Shown here one piece after another: positions 40,043 to 49,902 of a stretch of DNA of 64,000 nt. The first letter of the stretch is position 1. Each line of letters begins with the position of its first letter. The notes under the pieces were generated by a model. That model saw only the letters and a list, made by a program, of their open reading frames with translations, did no database searches and was not told where the DNA came from. The position numbers and the translations under genes were made by a program. The DNA comes from Faecalicatena contorta (lineage in GTDB: Bacteria; Bacillota; Clostridia; Lachnospirales; Lachnospiraceae): positions 168,463 to 232,462 of the forward strand of contig NZ_JAFBIY010000005.1 in assembly GCF_021531975.1 (NCBI RefSeq), given 5' to 3'.

Positions 40043-41056
40043 TTATATCGTTTTTCCGATCACACCAGCGATGCCGGAAATCTCTTTGATCAGTTCGTCG
40101 TATTTCTTCGGCTTTAATGACTGTGAACCGTCGCAAAGTGCACACTCCGGATTGTTGTGTACTTCTACCATAAGTCCATCGGCACCGGCAGCAATTGCTG
40201 CTTTTGCCATTGGCTCTACAAGCCACCATTTTCCTCCTGCATGACTTGGGTCAACGATGATCGGAAGGTGTGTAAGCTTACGGACTACCGGAATACTCTG
40301 CAGATCCAGTGTATTTCTTGTATAGGTTTCAAATGTACGGATACCTCTTTCGCAGAGAATCACATTTTCATTACCGGAGGCCATGATGTATTCGGCGGAC
40401 ATGAACCATTCTTCATATGTTGCATTTAATCCACGTTTTAAAAGGATTGGACGGTCTATCTGTCCAAGCTGTTTTAGCAGATCGAAATTCTGCATATTGC
40501 GGGCTCCGATCTGAATCAGGTCTACTTTCTCGTTGAAAATATCCAGATATTCGGCAGACATAAGCTCTGTTACGATCGGCAGACCAGTAGCAGCCTTTGC
40601 TTCACATAAAATATCCAGACCTTCCAGTCCCATGCCCTGGAAAGAGTAAGGACTTGTACGTGGCTTGAACGCGCCGCCGCGGAGCATGTTTGCACCGGAA
40701 GCTTTGGCAGCTTTCGCAATCTCCAGTACCTGCTCTGTTGATTCTACGGAACATGGACCGGCGATCAGGGCGAGATGGTCGCCGCCGACCTTGACACCGG
40801 ATACGTCAATCACAGAATCTTCCGGATGGAAAGCGCGGCTTGCCAGCTTATATGGCTCCTGTACATGCATAACTTTTGTTACAGAAGAATCTACTTCAAA
40901 GAGCTTGGGATCAATCCTGGACGTATCACCGATACAGCCGATGATCGTCATGTCAGATCCTTCGATCACATGTGTGTCAAGTCCCCTTGCCTTGACCATG
41001 TTTTCCACGCGGTGTAAATCATCTTGCGTGGTTTGCGGTTTTAATACAATAATCAT
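40043..41056 (-). CDS. aroF: 3-deoxy-7-phosphoheptulonate synthase
   Basis: 337 residues. First step of the shikimate pathway, joining PEP and erythrose-4-phosphate. An N-terminal ferredoxin-like regulatory domain (MIIVLKPQTTQDDLHRVENM, about 1-70) precedes the KDO8P-type barrel (IAGPCSVES, RGGAFKPRTSPYSFQG, KRGLNATYEEW, VDPSHAGGK), the AroA-beta/AroF type of Firmicutes. The regulatory domain usually binds aromatic end products. Promoter at 41134-41163; first gene of aroF-aroB-SDR. Confidence 0.95.
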   Translation of the reverse strand: MIIVLKPQTTQDDLHRVENMVKARGLDTHVIEGSDMTIIGCIGDTSRIDPKLFEVDSSVTKVMHVQEPYKLASRAFHPEDSVIDVSGVKVGGDHLALIAGPCSVESTEQVLEIAKAAKASGANMLRGGAFKPRTSPYSFQGMGLEGLDILCEAKAATGLPIVTELMSAEYLDIFNEKVDLIQIGARNMQNFDLLKQLGQIDRPILLKRGLNATYEEWFMSAEYIMASGNENVILCERGIRTFETYTRNTLDLQSIPVVRKLTHLPIIVDPSHAGGKWWLVEPMAKAAIAAGADGLMVEVHNNPECALCDGSQSLKPKKYDELIKEISGIAGVIGKTI

Positions 41057-41133
41057 AAAATGTTACTCCTTTATATTTTTATAGTATTTTTTTTATTATT
41101 TGCTTTAATTGTTTAAAGTGTGAAATCAGAGAT

Positions 41134-41163
41134 ATCATAACGCCTGAAAGCCACTTTTGTCAA
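41134..41163 (-). promoter_or_regulatory. promoter of the aroF operon
   Basis: Minus strand TTGACA (41158-41163), 18-base spacer, TATGAT (41134-41139). Confidence 0.65.
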
Positions 41164-41313
41164 TGGATTAAAACAAATAAGCTGGTTGACGTAAAAATAT
41201 CTATTTGCTAAAATAATAAAGGAAAAGTAAGGGTTTATCAAGAAATAAATTTGTTTACAACTGATAGAACTCTTTGGGTGGGTATAACAAAAATTTAATA
41301 AGGAGGAATCATT

Positions 41314-42144
41314 ATGCCGGATTTAACATTTGGGGAGCAGGTCAAAATTGTTCTAAGTCGTAAGGGTATGACGATCAAGGAGCTCGCAGAGCTTATCGAA
41401 AAACGCACCGGAAAGAAGATGTCGCGTCAGAATCTCACACAGAGACTTTCAAGAGATAATTTTCAGGAGCAGGATATGCGGATGATCGCAGCTATTTTGG
41501 AGTGCCCGTTACATCTGAGTATTCTCGATGCGGATATTCCAACTGAAAAAATAAATAAAAAAACAGAGAAAAAAGTGCTGGTACAGCCGGTAGCAGAAAC
41601 GGAGCCTGAGCCTGAGACGGAGATTACGGTGGATGAACTGCTTGATGAAGACAATGAGATCACTGTCGAGGAACTTCTGCGTGAAGTGGAGTCTATAGAA
41701 GCTGAAAACAGAGAGGATACAAAGGCTGTGAAAGGGCCGGAAGAAGTGAAGGAAAAGCCGCATGGCCTCAGAGGCTATCTGCAGCGCAGAAAGAAGAAGG
41801 AACCGGTAGAAGAAGTTCTCGAAGAAACAGAAGAGCCGGAAATGGAGATTATTGATGTTCTGGAGGATGAGCCGGAGATGCCAGCTGAAGAACCGATAAC
41901 AGAACCGGTAGAAGAAGTTCTCGAAGAAACAGAAGAGCCGCAGGGCGATATCAATCCATATACCGGAAGAGAATATGAAACGAACAGCGTAAGGTCCCAT
42001 CCGAGTCGTATCGGGTATGTACAGGTATATGACCGGGAAGAACATAAATGGACGGATATGACTGAGTGGGCCTTTCTTGGTTACCAGGAGCGTAAAAAGA
42101 TGCTTCTGGGCAAAGATTATGAACCGCCGATCTATCTGGATTAA
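41314..42144 (+). CDS. HTH domain protein with acidic repeat linker and C-terminal domain
   Basis: 276 residues. Residues 1-75 are an XRE-like helix-turn-helix (VKIVLSRKGMTIKELAELIE, SRQNLTQRLSRDNFQEQDMR). Residues 85-215 are Glu-rich low complexity with two identical EPVEEVLEETEEP units (about 167 and 203). The last 55 residues hold a compact conserved-looking segment (SHPSRIGYVQVYDREEHKWT, then DMTEWAFLGYQERKKMLLGK). Strong AAGGAGGAATCATT ribosome binding site. Directly before dgt (16 bases). Role unknown; DNA binding is likely. Confidence 0.7.
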   Translation: MPDLTFGEQVKIVLSRKGMTIKELAELIEKRTGKKMSRQNLTQRLSRDNFQEQDMRMIAAILECPLHLSILDADIPTEKINKKTEKKVLVQPVAETEPEPETEITVDELLDEDNEITVEELLREVESIEAENREDTKAVKGPEEVKEKPHGLRGYLQRRKKKEPVEEVLEETEEPEMEIIDVLEDEPEMPAEEPITEPVEEVLEETEEPQGDINPYTGREYETNSVRSHPSRIGYVQVYDREEHKWTDMTEWAFLGYQERKKMLLGKDYEPPIYLD

Positions 42145-42160
42145 GAGGCAGGAAGAGTGA

Positions 42161-43591
42161 GTGCAGATGAAGTGGGAACAGTTATTATCAACACAGAGAA
42201 GCAGAGGAAACTCCGGAAAGAACCGCTATGTAAAGAATACAGACCTGCGCAGTGAATTTGAAAAGGATTACCACCGGATCATCGGCAGTGCCTCTTTTCG
42301 TCGGCTGCAGGATAAGACGCAGGTATTTCCGCTGGACAAAAGTGATTTTATCCGCACACGGTTAACGCATTCTCTGGAAGTGTCTTCTTTTGCAAAGTCA
42401 CTGGGACAGAATATTGGAGAAAATATATTAGTATATAAGAAGGATCCGGATTTCACCCCGCGTATGAAGGAGGATATATGTAGTATCCTGCAGTGTGCCG
42501 GATTGATACACGATATAGGGAATCCGCCGTTCGGGCATTTCGGTGAGACGGCGATCCGGGAGTGGTTTGAGCGGAATCTTCCGCGGCTTACCTTTCATGG
42601 ACAGCCGATTGCAGAGGTGCTCACACCGCAGATGCGGGAAGATTTATATCATTTTGAAGGAAATGCGCAGGCGCTCAGGCTGGTAACGAAGCTTCATTTC
42701 CTGGTGGATGAACAGGGGATGAACCTGACATATGCGCTGCTTAATACAATTGTAAAGTATCCGATTGCTTCTGTTGAGATCAATAAGGCATCCGGTGATA
42801 TCAAAGATAAAAAGATGGGATATTATTATGCGGATGCAGAGCTGTTTGAGGAAATACAGCAGGCTACCGGCACGAACGGATGCAGACATCCGCTCACGTT
42901 TATCCTGGAGGCGGCAGATGATATTGCTTATAAGACTGCGGATATTGAGGATGCATTTGTGAAGGGCTTTATCAGTTATCATCTGCTTTTGGAGGAGCTC
43001 CGTGAACTGCAGGCGACTTATGCACAGGATACGAATGCGTTCCGCCCGGCAGATAAGCTGGAAGAGCTGTATATACGCGGCAGAGAAAAGCATGTGGAAA
43101 ATCCGCAGGAATATGCGATCAAGAACTGGATCGTACGTGTACAGGGATTTCTCATTAATTGTGCCACATATGGCTTTACTTCTAATTATGCAGCAATTAT
43201 GAAGGGCGAATATAAGCATGATCTGTTTTACCATACGTTTGCAGAGAAGCTTATGGATCTTCTGGGGGATCTGGCATACAGGGAAGTGTTTACGTCTGAG
43301 ACGATTTACCGCATGGAAGTGGCGGAGGCGGCAATGATAGATTTCCTTATGGAAAAGTTTGTGACAGCGATTCTGAAATATGATGACCCAGGACAGAGAC
43401 TGGATTCAATCGACCTTCGGATGGTGTCATTTATTTCCAGTAACTATAAGAACGCCTATCATTATCACTCGAAAGGAAAGTCTGAGACGGAGAAGCTGTA
43501 CTTAAGACTTTTGCTGGTGACAGATTATATCTGTGGAATGACAGACAGCTATGCCAAAAGGCTGTATCAGGAACTGAAGGCTATTATATAG
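42161..43591 (+). CDS. dgt: deoxyguanosinetriphosphate triphosphohydrolase
   Basis: 476 residues (GTG 42161; ATG 42167 also possible). HD-domain dNTP triphosphohydrolase: HSLEVSSFAKSLGQNI and LIHDIGNPPFGHFGE supply the metal His/Asp, and the N-terminal SRSEFEKDYHRI-like segment (SASFRRLQDKTQVFPLD) is typical. It splits dGTP to deoxyguanosine and triphosphate and helps set dNTP pools. Linked to the HTH gene upstream. Confidence 0.93.
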   Translation: MQMKWEQLLSTQRSRGNSGKNRYVKNTDLRSEFEKDYHRIIGSASFRRLQDKTQVFPLDKSDFIRTRLTHSLEVSSFAKSLGQNIGENILVYKKDPDFTPRMKEDICSILQCAGLIHDIGNPPFGHFGETAIREWFERNLPRLTFHGQPIAEVLTPQMREDLYHFEGNAQALRLVTKLHFLVDEQGMNLTYALLNTIVKYPIASVEINKASGDIKDKKMGYYYADAELFEEIQQATGTNGCRHPLTFILEAADDIAYKTADIEDAFVKGFISYHLLLEELRELQATYAQDTNAFRPADKLEELYIRGREKHVENPQEYAIKNWIVRVQGFLINCATYGFTSNYAAIMKGEYKHDLFYHTFAEKLMDLLGDLAYREVFTSETIYRMEVAEAAMIDFLMEKFVTAILKYDDPGQRLDSIDLRMVSFISSNYKNAYHYHSKGKSETEKLYLRLLLVTDYICGMTDSYAKRLYQELKAII

Positions 43592-43665
43592 GAAATAAGA
43601 CTGGTATTTTTTGGAGAACAACCGAATAGATTGTGATAAAATGATGTAAGACTGGGAGTGAAATC

Positions 43666-44505
43666 TTGAAACGATTTATTCGGTATCTCTATGAATATGA
43701 TCAGGGAAAACGAATCCGAAATGTTGGGTTCGTAAAGGTAGAGCAGACAGAAGAAAAATGTTCTGTACAAGTGCATGGAAAAGGTCTGGGAGCTGCCAGA
43801 GAAGAGACATTTGCGCTGGCGATTTTTTATGAAGATGGTGAGGTGTGTGTCACTTTTCCTCAAGGGGATGTGAAATACACGGCCCCAGCTTTCCATTGTG
43901 AGCTTACGTTTACACCGGATGATACGGGAATCCCGGAGAATTATGAACGTATCAATGGAATACTTTTAGAGAGTCCGTCCGGACGAAAATATGCGGCAGT
44001 CTGGGATGGAATGCCTGTCCATGTGGATCATGTGAGACGTTGGGCGCCAGAACCACCGCGACAAGAGGAGCCGTCGATGCCGGAAGTACCATTGCAGCCA
44101 GAATTGCCGACGATGTCGGAAGAGCAGCCAGAACAGCCTGCATTAACAGAGGATATACCGGATACGCAGACGCAGGAGTCAGAAAAGCTCGCCTTGAAGG
44201 TTACGAAGATTCAGCGCAGGGAGATTACATTTCTGCCCCGGTGTGAGTGGCAGGCTGCGAATAATCATTTCCTGATGCATGGATACTGTAATTACCGGCA
44301 TCTTGTGCTGATTGATGACGGAAAGACTCTGAAGCTTGGTGTTCCGGGAATATATCATGAAAAAGAAGCCAAAGCAGCGGAAAGTTTCGGCTTTCCGGAG
44401 TTTATCGGGCTGGATGAGACCAGACTTCATCTGGAACCGGAAGAGTATAACGTTGAAGAGCGATTCGGGTACTGGTGCAGACGGGTAAAACGTCCGCCGA
44501 ATTAA
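43666..44505 (+). CDS. DUF6128 family protein
   Basis: 279 residues from TTG 43666 (GGGAGTG at 5 bases). The N-terminal domain about 1-125 (KRFIRYLYEYDQGKRIRNVG) matches DUF6128. A Pro/Glu-rich linker covers about 127-180. The C-terminal part from 185 (RREITFLPRCEWQAANNHFL, LHGYCNYRHLVLIDDGKTL-type) is a second conserved domain seen in Clostridia. Cytoplasmic. Function unknown. Just before tadA. Confidence 0.75.
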   Translation: MKRFIRYLYEYDQGKRIRNVGFVKVEQTEEKCSVQVHGKGLGAAREETFALAIFYEDGEVCVTFPQGDVKYTAPAFHCELTFTPDDTGIPENYERINGILLESPSGRKYAAVWDGMPVHVDHVRRWAPEPPRQEEPSMPEVPLQPELPTMSEEQPEQPALTEDIPDTQTQESEKLALKVTKIQRREITFLPRCEWQAANNHFLMHGYCNYRHLVLIDDGKTLKLGVPGIYHEKEAKAAESFGFPEFIGLDETRLHLEPEEYNVEERFGYWCRRVKRPPN

Positions 44506-44519
44506 GGAGCGAAGTGCTT

Positions 44520-44993
44520 ATGAAGAATATAGATGAGAAGTACATGAAAGAAGCAGTCAGACAGGCGAAAAAGGCATATGCGATCGGCGAAGTGCCTATC
44601 GGCTGTGTTATTGTTTATAAGGATAAAATTATCGGGCGAGGGTATAACCGCAGAACAATTGATAAAAATGTACTTGCCCATGCGGAGCTTATTGCGATCC
44701 GCAAAGCCTGTAAGAAAATGAATGACTGGCGGCTGGAGGAATGTACCATGTATGTCACACTGGAACCATGCCAGATGTGTTCGGGTGCTATTGTCCAGTC
44801 GCGTATGACAAGAGTGGTTGTAGGTTGTATGAATCCCAAAGCAGGTTGTGCAGGTTCGATTTTAAATCTTCTTAAGATGGAACAGTTTAATCATCAGGTG
44901 GAGCTGACAACAGGGGTTCTTGAGAAGGAATGCAGTCAGATGATGAAGGATTTCTTTAAAGAACTGCGACAGAAAAAGAAAAAGCCGGAGTAG
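44520..44993 (+). CDS. tadA: tRNA-specific adenosine deaminase
   Basis: 157 residues from ATG 44520 (AAGGAGCG at 8 bases); the open frame extends upstream into the previous gene. TadA deaminates A34 of tRNA-Arg to inosine. Zinc site HAELIAI (catalytic Glu) and PCQMCSGAI (two Cys). The next feature downstream is the SRP RNA on the other strand. Confidence 0.95.
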   Translation: MKNIDEKYMKEAVRQAKKAYAIGEVPIGCVIVYKDKIIGRGYNRRTIDKNVLAHAELIAIRKACKKMNDWRLEECTMYVTLEPCQMCSGAIVQSRMTRVVVGCMNPKAGCAGSILNLLKMEQFNHQVELTTGVLEKECSQMMKDFFKELRQKKKKPE

Positions 44994-45009
44994 TCTCCGG
45001 CAAAAATTC

Positions 45010-45278
45010 TTTTTACGTGCGTTACGCTTCGAACAAAGATCAATGAACGTTACTCTGGCAGTTTACTCAGTTCAGGCACCCTCACGGCACCCGGAAGGTT
45101 CTGCTTAGTGCTGCTTCGTTCCCGACCTGACACGGTTCACAGATTTCCGTCGCGTGAGACCCGAACATCAACGTCACTTACCAGAGGCGGCTTCACCAAT
45201 CTTGTGCCCTCTGCGTAACATCACCCCTGCTATAGCGGATTGCAGGTACAAGGTACCGCTAACACCCCGGCTGCACGA
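45010..45278 (-). ncRNA. ffs: signal recognition particle RNA, large bacterial type
   Basis: The minus strand carries the domain IV core GTCAGGTCGGGAACGAAGCA followed by GCACTAAGC, the SRP54 (Ffh) binding element. The 5' region has GCCGGGGTGTTAGCGGTACC and CCGCTATAGCAGGGGTG, typical of the Alu domain of Firmicutes SRP RNAs of about 265 bases. The 5' boundary near 45278 and 3' boundary near 45010 are estimated from pairing of the terminal regions. Confidence 0.9.
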
Positions 45279-45332
45279 GTCTATATTTTATCGTGTTTTT
45301 ATCAAAATGTCAATGGGGACGGAGAAAAGTAT

Positions 45333-47093
45333 ATGAAGATATTATTAACAGCAATCAATGCAAAATACATTCATTCTAATCTTGCGGTGTACAGTTTGCG
45401 TGCGTATGCAAGAGAAAATGTTAAGAATGAAAATATACAGATAGAAATAGCAGAATATACGATCAATCAGCAGACCGATGAGATCCTGCGGGATATTTAC
45501 CGGAGGAATCCCGACGTCTTATGTTTTTCCTGTTATATATGGAATATTACAAATGTGGAATGTCTGATCAGAGATATGGCAAAGCTGTATCCGGGAAGAG
45601 AAATCTGGGTCGGCGGACCGGAAGTCTCTTATGATGCAGAAGAAGTGCTTCTTCGTCTGCCGCAGATAAAAGGCGTGATGAAGGGTGAGGGAGAAGAGAC
45701 GTTCGCCGGACTTTGCCGCATATGGCCACTCAAGGAAGAGACGGCGCAGGAAGCATTAATGAAGAATACAGCGGGCATTACCTTCCGTACAAGGAGTGGT
45801 GAGATTGTAGATAATCCGTGGAGAGAACCTGTGGACTTAAGCAAAGTACCGTTTGTCTATCACGATATGGCAGATTTCGCAAATAAAATCGTGTATTATG
45901 AGACAAGCAGGGGATGTCCGTTTTCCTGCAGTTACTGTCTTTCTTCCATTGACAAGAAGCTTCGTTTCCGGGATATGCAGCTTGTAAAGAAAGAATTGCA
46001 GTTTTTTATAGATCAGAAAGTTCCACAGGTAAAGTTCGTAGATCGGACATTTAACTGCAGGCATGAGCATGCAATGGAAATATGGCGCTACATCACGGAG
46101 CATGACAATGGTATTACCAATTTCCATTTTGAGGTATCCGCCGATCTTCTGAATGAGGAAGAGATGTCTCTCATGGAGACAATGCGCCCGGGGCTGATCC
46201 AGCTGGAAATCGGCGTACAGTCAACTAATCCGCAAACAATAGAGGCGATTCATCGTACGATGAGATTCAATGAGGTAAAGGAACATGTGGAGCGGATTAA
46301 GAAAGGCAAAAATATACACCAGCATCTGGATCTCATTGCCGGTCTTCCCTATGAGGATCTGGTTAGTTTCCGTAAGTCCTTTGATGATGTCTATGCACTT
46401 AAGGGTGAGCAGCTGCAGCTTGGATTCCTGAAAGTGCTGAAAGGTTCCTGTATGTATGAGAATCAGAAGGAATATGGACTTCTCTGTAAAGATGAGCCTC
46501 CGTATGAGGTGCTGTGTACGAGATGGCTTGGGTACGAAGATATTCTGGAGCTTAAAGGGATAGAGGAAATGGTGGAAGTCTATTATAACAGTGGACAGTT
46601 TACACATACGATGGAGATGCTTGAACAGGAATATGCATCGGCTTACCAGATGTACAGAGATCTGTGGATACATTATGAAACATGTGGATATCTTGGAATA
46701 CAGCATCGGAGAAGTGCGAGATATGATATTATTCTGGAATTTGTAAGAAAAAAGATGCCGGAGAAAGAAAAAAATATACAGGAAGCACTGGTATATGATT
46801 ATTATCTCCGGGAAAATGCGAAGAACCGTCCGGAATTTGCCGGTGAATATATGGTTGATAAGGAGTTTCTGCATGCTTTTTATGAGCAGGAGGCAAAGAT
46901 ACATCATTATCTTCCGGGATATGAAGGGTATGATAAGAACCAGCTTCGCAAAATGACGCATATTGAATATTTCCCTGTCATGGAGAAAATGTTACTTTTT
47001 GATTACAAGTTCAGAAATCCGTTGAATCAGGAAGCCAGAACGTGTATGATAGAAAAAGATTTGGTGAGAGGAAGTGCTGGCAGTGAACTTTAA
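45333..47093 (+). CDS. B12-binding-domain radical SAM protein, DUF4080 type
   Basis: 586 residues from ATG 45333 (GGAG at 9 bases); the longer open frame overlaps SRP RNA. The N-terminal cobalamin-binding-like domain (about 1-140, MKILLTAINAKYIHSNLAVY) is followed by a radical SAM barrel with CxxxCxxC in RGCPFSCSYCLSS near 195. The C-terminal DUF4080 lies about 370-560. Probably a methylating or rearranging enzyme; substrate unknown. Its end overlaps the start of a small membrane protein gene. Confidence 0.88.
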   Translation: MKILLTAINAKYIHSNLAVYSLRAYARENVKNENIQIEIAEYTINQQTDEILRDIYRRNPDVLCFSCYIWNITNVECLIRDMAKLYPGREIWVGGPEVSYDAEEVLLRLPQIKGVMKGEGEETFAGLCRIWPLKEETAQEALMKNTAGITFRTRSGEIVDNPWREPVDLSKVPFVYHDMADFANKIVYYETSRGCPFSCSYCLSSIDKKLRFRDMQLVKKELQFFIDQKVPQVKFVDRTFNCRHEHAMEIWRYITEHDNGITNFHFEVSADLLNEEEMSLMETMRPGLIQLEIGVQSTNPQTIEAIHRTMRFNEVKEHVERIKKGKNIHQHLDLIAGLPYEDLVSFRKSFDDVYALKGEQLQLGFLKVLKGSCMYENQKEYGLLCKDEPPYEVLCTRWLGYEDILELKGIEEMVEVYYNSGQFTHTMEMLEQEYASAYQMYRDLWIHYETCGYLGIQHRRSARYDIILEFVRKKMPEKEKNIQEALVYDYYLRENAKNRPEFAGEYMVDKEFLHAFYEQEAKIHHYLPGYEGYDKNQLRKMTHIEYFPVMEKMLLFDYKFRNPLNQEARTCMIEKDLVRGSAGSEL

Positions 47094-47190
47094 TGATAAA
47101 AAGACAAGAAGAATTATAGCTATTATTATAATGATCGTTATTGTTGCTATGGTTGCAACATCTGTTATTCCTTATATAATGGGATGGTAG
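47083..47190 (+). CDS. small single-span membrane protein
   Basis: 35 residues, GTG start, reading MNFNDKKTRRIIAIIIMIVI and on to GW. A basic cytoplasmic N-terminus is followed by one hydrophobic span. It overlaps the last codons of the DUF4080 gene (GAGAGG about 11 bases upstream) and precedes the VanW gene by 30 bases. Similar tiny proteins occur at this spot in related genomes as far as I recall. Function unknown. Confidence 0.65.
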   Translation: MNFNDKKTRRIIAIIIMIVIVAMVATSVIPYIMGW

Positions 47191-47220
47191 AAAATAAGGA
47201 GAGAAGAGCAGGGGAACAGT

Positions 47221-48741
47221 ATGGCACAGAAACGCAGAAAACGCAGAAAGAGTTTAAAGAGAGCAGCGAAACTGAGACGGAGAAGGCTTAAGGTCCTTGT
47301 TGGTCTCGTTTTTGCCTGCATTGTTTTAGTATTTTCTATTACTTACGCAGTTTTTCACAGGTATGTATCCAGATTTCCGGACAACAAGATATGTAAAAAT
47401 GTTTATATCGGGATGATGGATATGTCCGGCATGACGGAAAAAGAAGCAAAAGAAGCGCTGGAGAAGCAAAAAGAAGCGGATCAGGAGCTTATGGTTACCA
47501 TAAAGGTGGAAGATAATAAAGTGGAAATGCCGTTTAAAGAGGTCGGACTTACTTATAATGGGCAGGACAAGCTTGTTAAGGAGGCAATGGATTACGGAAA
47601 AAAGGGCAACATGTGGAGCCGTTATTTTACATTGCATAAGCTGGAAAAAGAGAAATATGTGCTGAGTGAAAGCATTGCATTTGATGAAGCGCTTGTGACG
47701 ACTTTTTTAAATGACCAGGCAGTGCCGCTTGCCAGGCATGCAGTGAATGCTACGATAACCAAAAGTGCAGTCGGATTTGATATAGAAGAAGAACAAAAAG
47801 GTGAGACGGTTGATGTTGGAGCAACAGCCAAGAAGCTTAAAAAACATTTGAATAACAACTGGGATCATAAAGCCTTTTCGGTTAAAGCAGTGCTGGAGGA
47901 AGAGAACCCGACGGTAACAGCGGAAGATCTGGGAAGTATTCAGGATGAGCTTGGTTCATTTTCCACAGATGCCGGAGGAGGAGAGAGATGGAAGAATCTG
48001 AAGACCGGTGTGGAAAAACTCAACGGTACTGTATTGATGCCGGGGCAGGAGCTGTCTGTTCATGATGTAACTGCACCGTATGATGCAGAGCATGGTTATG
48101 CGCCGGCTGGCTCCTATGAGAATGGACAGGTTGTGGAGACTTATGGCGGAGGTATCTGTCAGGTGTCTTCTACATTATATAATGCAGTTCTGTATGCGGA
48201 ACTGGAGATTGTAAAGCGTTATCCGCATTCTATGCTGGTGGCTTATGTGCAGCCTTCAAGAGATGCTGCGATTGCGGGAGATACGAAGGATTTCGTGTTT
48301 AAGAATAATTACGAGACGCCGATCTATATTTTTGGAGAGATTGACAGTTCCAACCAGCTTCGGTTTGTTATATATGGTAAGGAAACCAGAGAAGAAGGCA
48401 GGACGGTAGAGTACGAGCCGGAGATTATTTCTACGGAAGAGCCGGAAACAACATATAAGACCAATTCTGAGGCATCACTGGGATCTATGCAGACCACCGG
48501 AAGTCCCCATACCGGTAAGGTCGTCAGACTCTGGAAGATTGTGAAGATAAACGGCGAACAGGTGAGCCGGGAAGAGTTCAATAACAGTACCTATCAGAAG
48601 TCAGACAAGGTGATAGAGGTCGGAACAAAATCGGATAACGCAGCGGCCTCCTCTCTGGTCGCAAATGCGGTTGCGACACAGGATAAGGATAAGATCAATG
48701 CGGCTATTGCGCAGGCAAAGGGGATGGGAGGCGCACAATAA
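47221..48741 (+). CDS. VanW family cell-wall-associated protein
   Basis: 506 residues. Basic N-terminus, one membrane span (about 27-45, VLVGLVFACIVLVFSITYAV), then extracellular. A peptidoglycan-binding-4 type domain covers about 60-230. The VanW domain covers about 245-400 (LMPGQELSVHDVTAPYDAEH, YGGGICQVSSTLYNAVL, which is the family signature), then a G5-like tail. Family members sit in cell wall regions; the exact role is unresolved. The stop overlaps the next start (TAATG). Confidence 0.9.
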   Translation: MAQKRRKRRKSLKRAAKLRRRRLKVLVGLVFACIVLVFSITYAVFHRYVSRFPDNKICKNVYIGMMDMSGMTEKEAKEALEKQKEADQELMVTIKVEDNKVEMPFKEVGLTYNGQDKLVKEAMDYGKKGNMWSRYFTLHKLEKEKYVLSESIAFDEALVTTFLNDQAVPLARHAVNATITKSAVGFDIEEEQKGETVDVGATAKKLKKHLNNNWDHKAFSVKAVLEEENPTVTAEDLGSIQDELGSFSTDAGGGERWKNLKTGVEKLNGTVLMPGQELSVHDVTAPYDAEHGYAPAGSYENGQVVETYGGGICQVSSTLYNAVLYAELEIVKRYPHSMLVAYVQPSRDAAIAGDTKDFVFKNNYETPIYIFGEIDSSNQLRFVIYGKETREEGRTVEYEPEIISTEEPETTYKTNSEASLGSMQTTGSPHTGKVVRLWKIVKINGEQVSREEFNNSTYQKSDKVIEVGTKSDNAAASSLVANAVATQDKDKINAAIAQAKGMGGAQ

Positions 48742-49283
48742 TGCATGCAGGACAGGATGTCGTACTTACAAAATGGGCAGCTCTTTCCGGAACACTGGAA
48801 ATTGTCCGCCTGAAAGAAGAGGAATTGCAGAAAAGATTCGCTCCCTTTTTCATTAAGCAGATAAAAGCGCTCTCCACTTCTCTTCTGGTGAGGGAAGAAG
48901 AGGGGCTGGAACAAAGACAGGACATATCTTTTGTACGTGAAGTTGGGGAAGGCGGAATATTCGCTGCTCTCTGGAGACTCGCCGGGGAGGCGGGCACCGG
49001 AATTACGGTAGATATGAAACGTATATCTATCAGACAGGAAACGATAGAGGTCTGTGAGTATTACAGACTGAACCCATACCAGCTTCTTTCTGACGGAAGC
49101 TTTCTGATCGTCGCCGATGACGGGAGAATGCTTGTAGAAGAATTAATGCAGAAAGGAATACATGCGTCCCTGATCGGGCGTCTTACGGACAGCAATGATA
49201 AAATTCTTCGAAATGGAGAAGAAATACGTTATATAGATCGCCCTGCTCCTGACGAAATAGGAAAAACAGGGGTGGAAAATTAA
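48741..49283 (+). CDS. AIR synthase-related C-terminal domain protein
   Basis: 180 residues with 1-base overlap with VanW. The central part (about 65-165: GEGGIFAALWRLAGEAGTGI, RISIRQETIEVCEYYRLNPY, GSFLIVADDGRML) matches the C-terminal domain of the AIRS/PurM-HypE superfamily, but the N-terminal ATP-binding half is missing, so it is not a complete enzyme of that class. Function unknown; a recurrent stand-alone domain protein in Clostridia. Confidence 0.75.
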   Translation: MHAGQDVVLTKWAALSGTLEIVRLKEEELQKRFAPFFIKQIKALSTSLLVREEEGLEQRQDISFVREVGEGGIFAALWRLAGEAGTGITVDMKRISIRQETIEVCEYYRLNPYQLLSDGSFLIVADDGRMLVEELMQKGIHASLIGRLTDSNDKILRNGEEIRYIDRPAPDEIGKTGVEN

Positions 49284-49330
49284 TAAAATTTGTCTAAAAT
49301 TTATATAAAAGTAATACAAAATTACCAAAG

Positions 49331-49358
49331 GTGTGGTTGACGTCAACCACACTTTTTA
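49331..49358 (+). terminator. palindromic terminator
   Basis: GTGTGGTTGACGTCAACCAC plus AC, a perfect 22-base palindrome, followed by TTTTTATT. Confidence 0.8.
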
Positions 49359-49410
49359 TTAGAATGAAAGGAAACACTCTTTTATAAAACATATCAGGAG
49401 GTGACAAAAA

Positions 49411-49902
49411 GTGCTGAATATTGTACTGCATGAACCGGAAATTCCGGCTAATACAGGGAATATCGGACGCACCTGTGTGGCGACAGGAACACGACTTCAT
49501 CTGATCGAACCACTGGGCTTTAAGCTGAATGAAAAAAATCTGAAGCGTGCGGGTATGGATTACTGGAGTAATCTGGATGTAACTACATATATTAATTATG
49601 AGGAGTTCTTAGAACGTAACCCTGGAGCAAAGATTTACATGGCTACTACAAAAGCACAGAAGGTATACACGGACGTTCAGTATGAACCGGACTGTTATAT
49701 TATGTTCGGAAAGGAAAGTGCCGGAATACCGGAAGAGATTTTGGTACAACATAAGGAAAACTGTATAAGAATACCTATGAGACACGACATTCGCTCTTTG
49801 AATCTCAGCAACTCTGTTTCCGTTGTTTTATATGAAGCATTGAGACAGAATCAATTTGCCGGTATGGATCTTGAGGGTCATCTGCATCGGCTGAATTGGT
49901 AG
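49411..49902 (+). CDS. trmL: tRNA (cytidine(34)-2'-O)-methyltransferase
   Basis: 163 residues from GTG 49411 (AGGAGGTG at 7 bases). SPOUT-class fold with knot. PANTGNIGRTCVATGTRLHL near 12-31 and FGKESAGIPEEIL, IPMRHDIRSLNLSNSVSVVL are the SAM-binding knot motifs. Methylates the 2'-O of the wobble base in tRNA-Leu. Single gene. Confidence 0.93.
   Translation: MLNIVLHEPEIPANTGNIGRTCVATGTRLHLIEPLGFKLNEKNLKRAGMDYWSNLDVTTYINYEEFLERNPGAKIYMATTKAQKVYTDVQYEPDCYIMFGKESAGIPEEILVQHKENCIRIPMRHDIRSLNLSNSVSVVLYEALRQNQFAGMDLEGHLHRLNW

Noticed and set aside
45010..45278. Possible coding start of the radical SAM gene at 45240
   Set aside because: The region is the SRP RNA gene on the other strand; ATG 45333 has a ribosome binding site and matches the family start.
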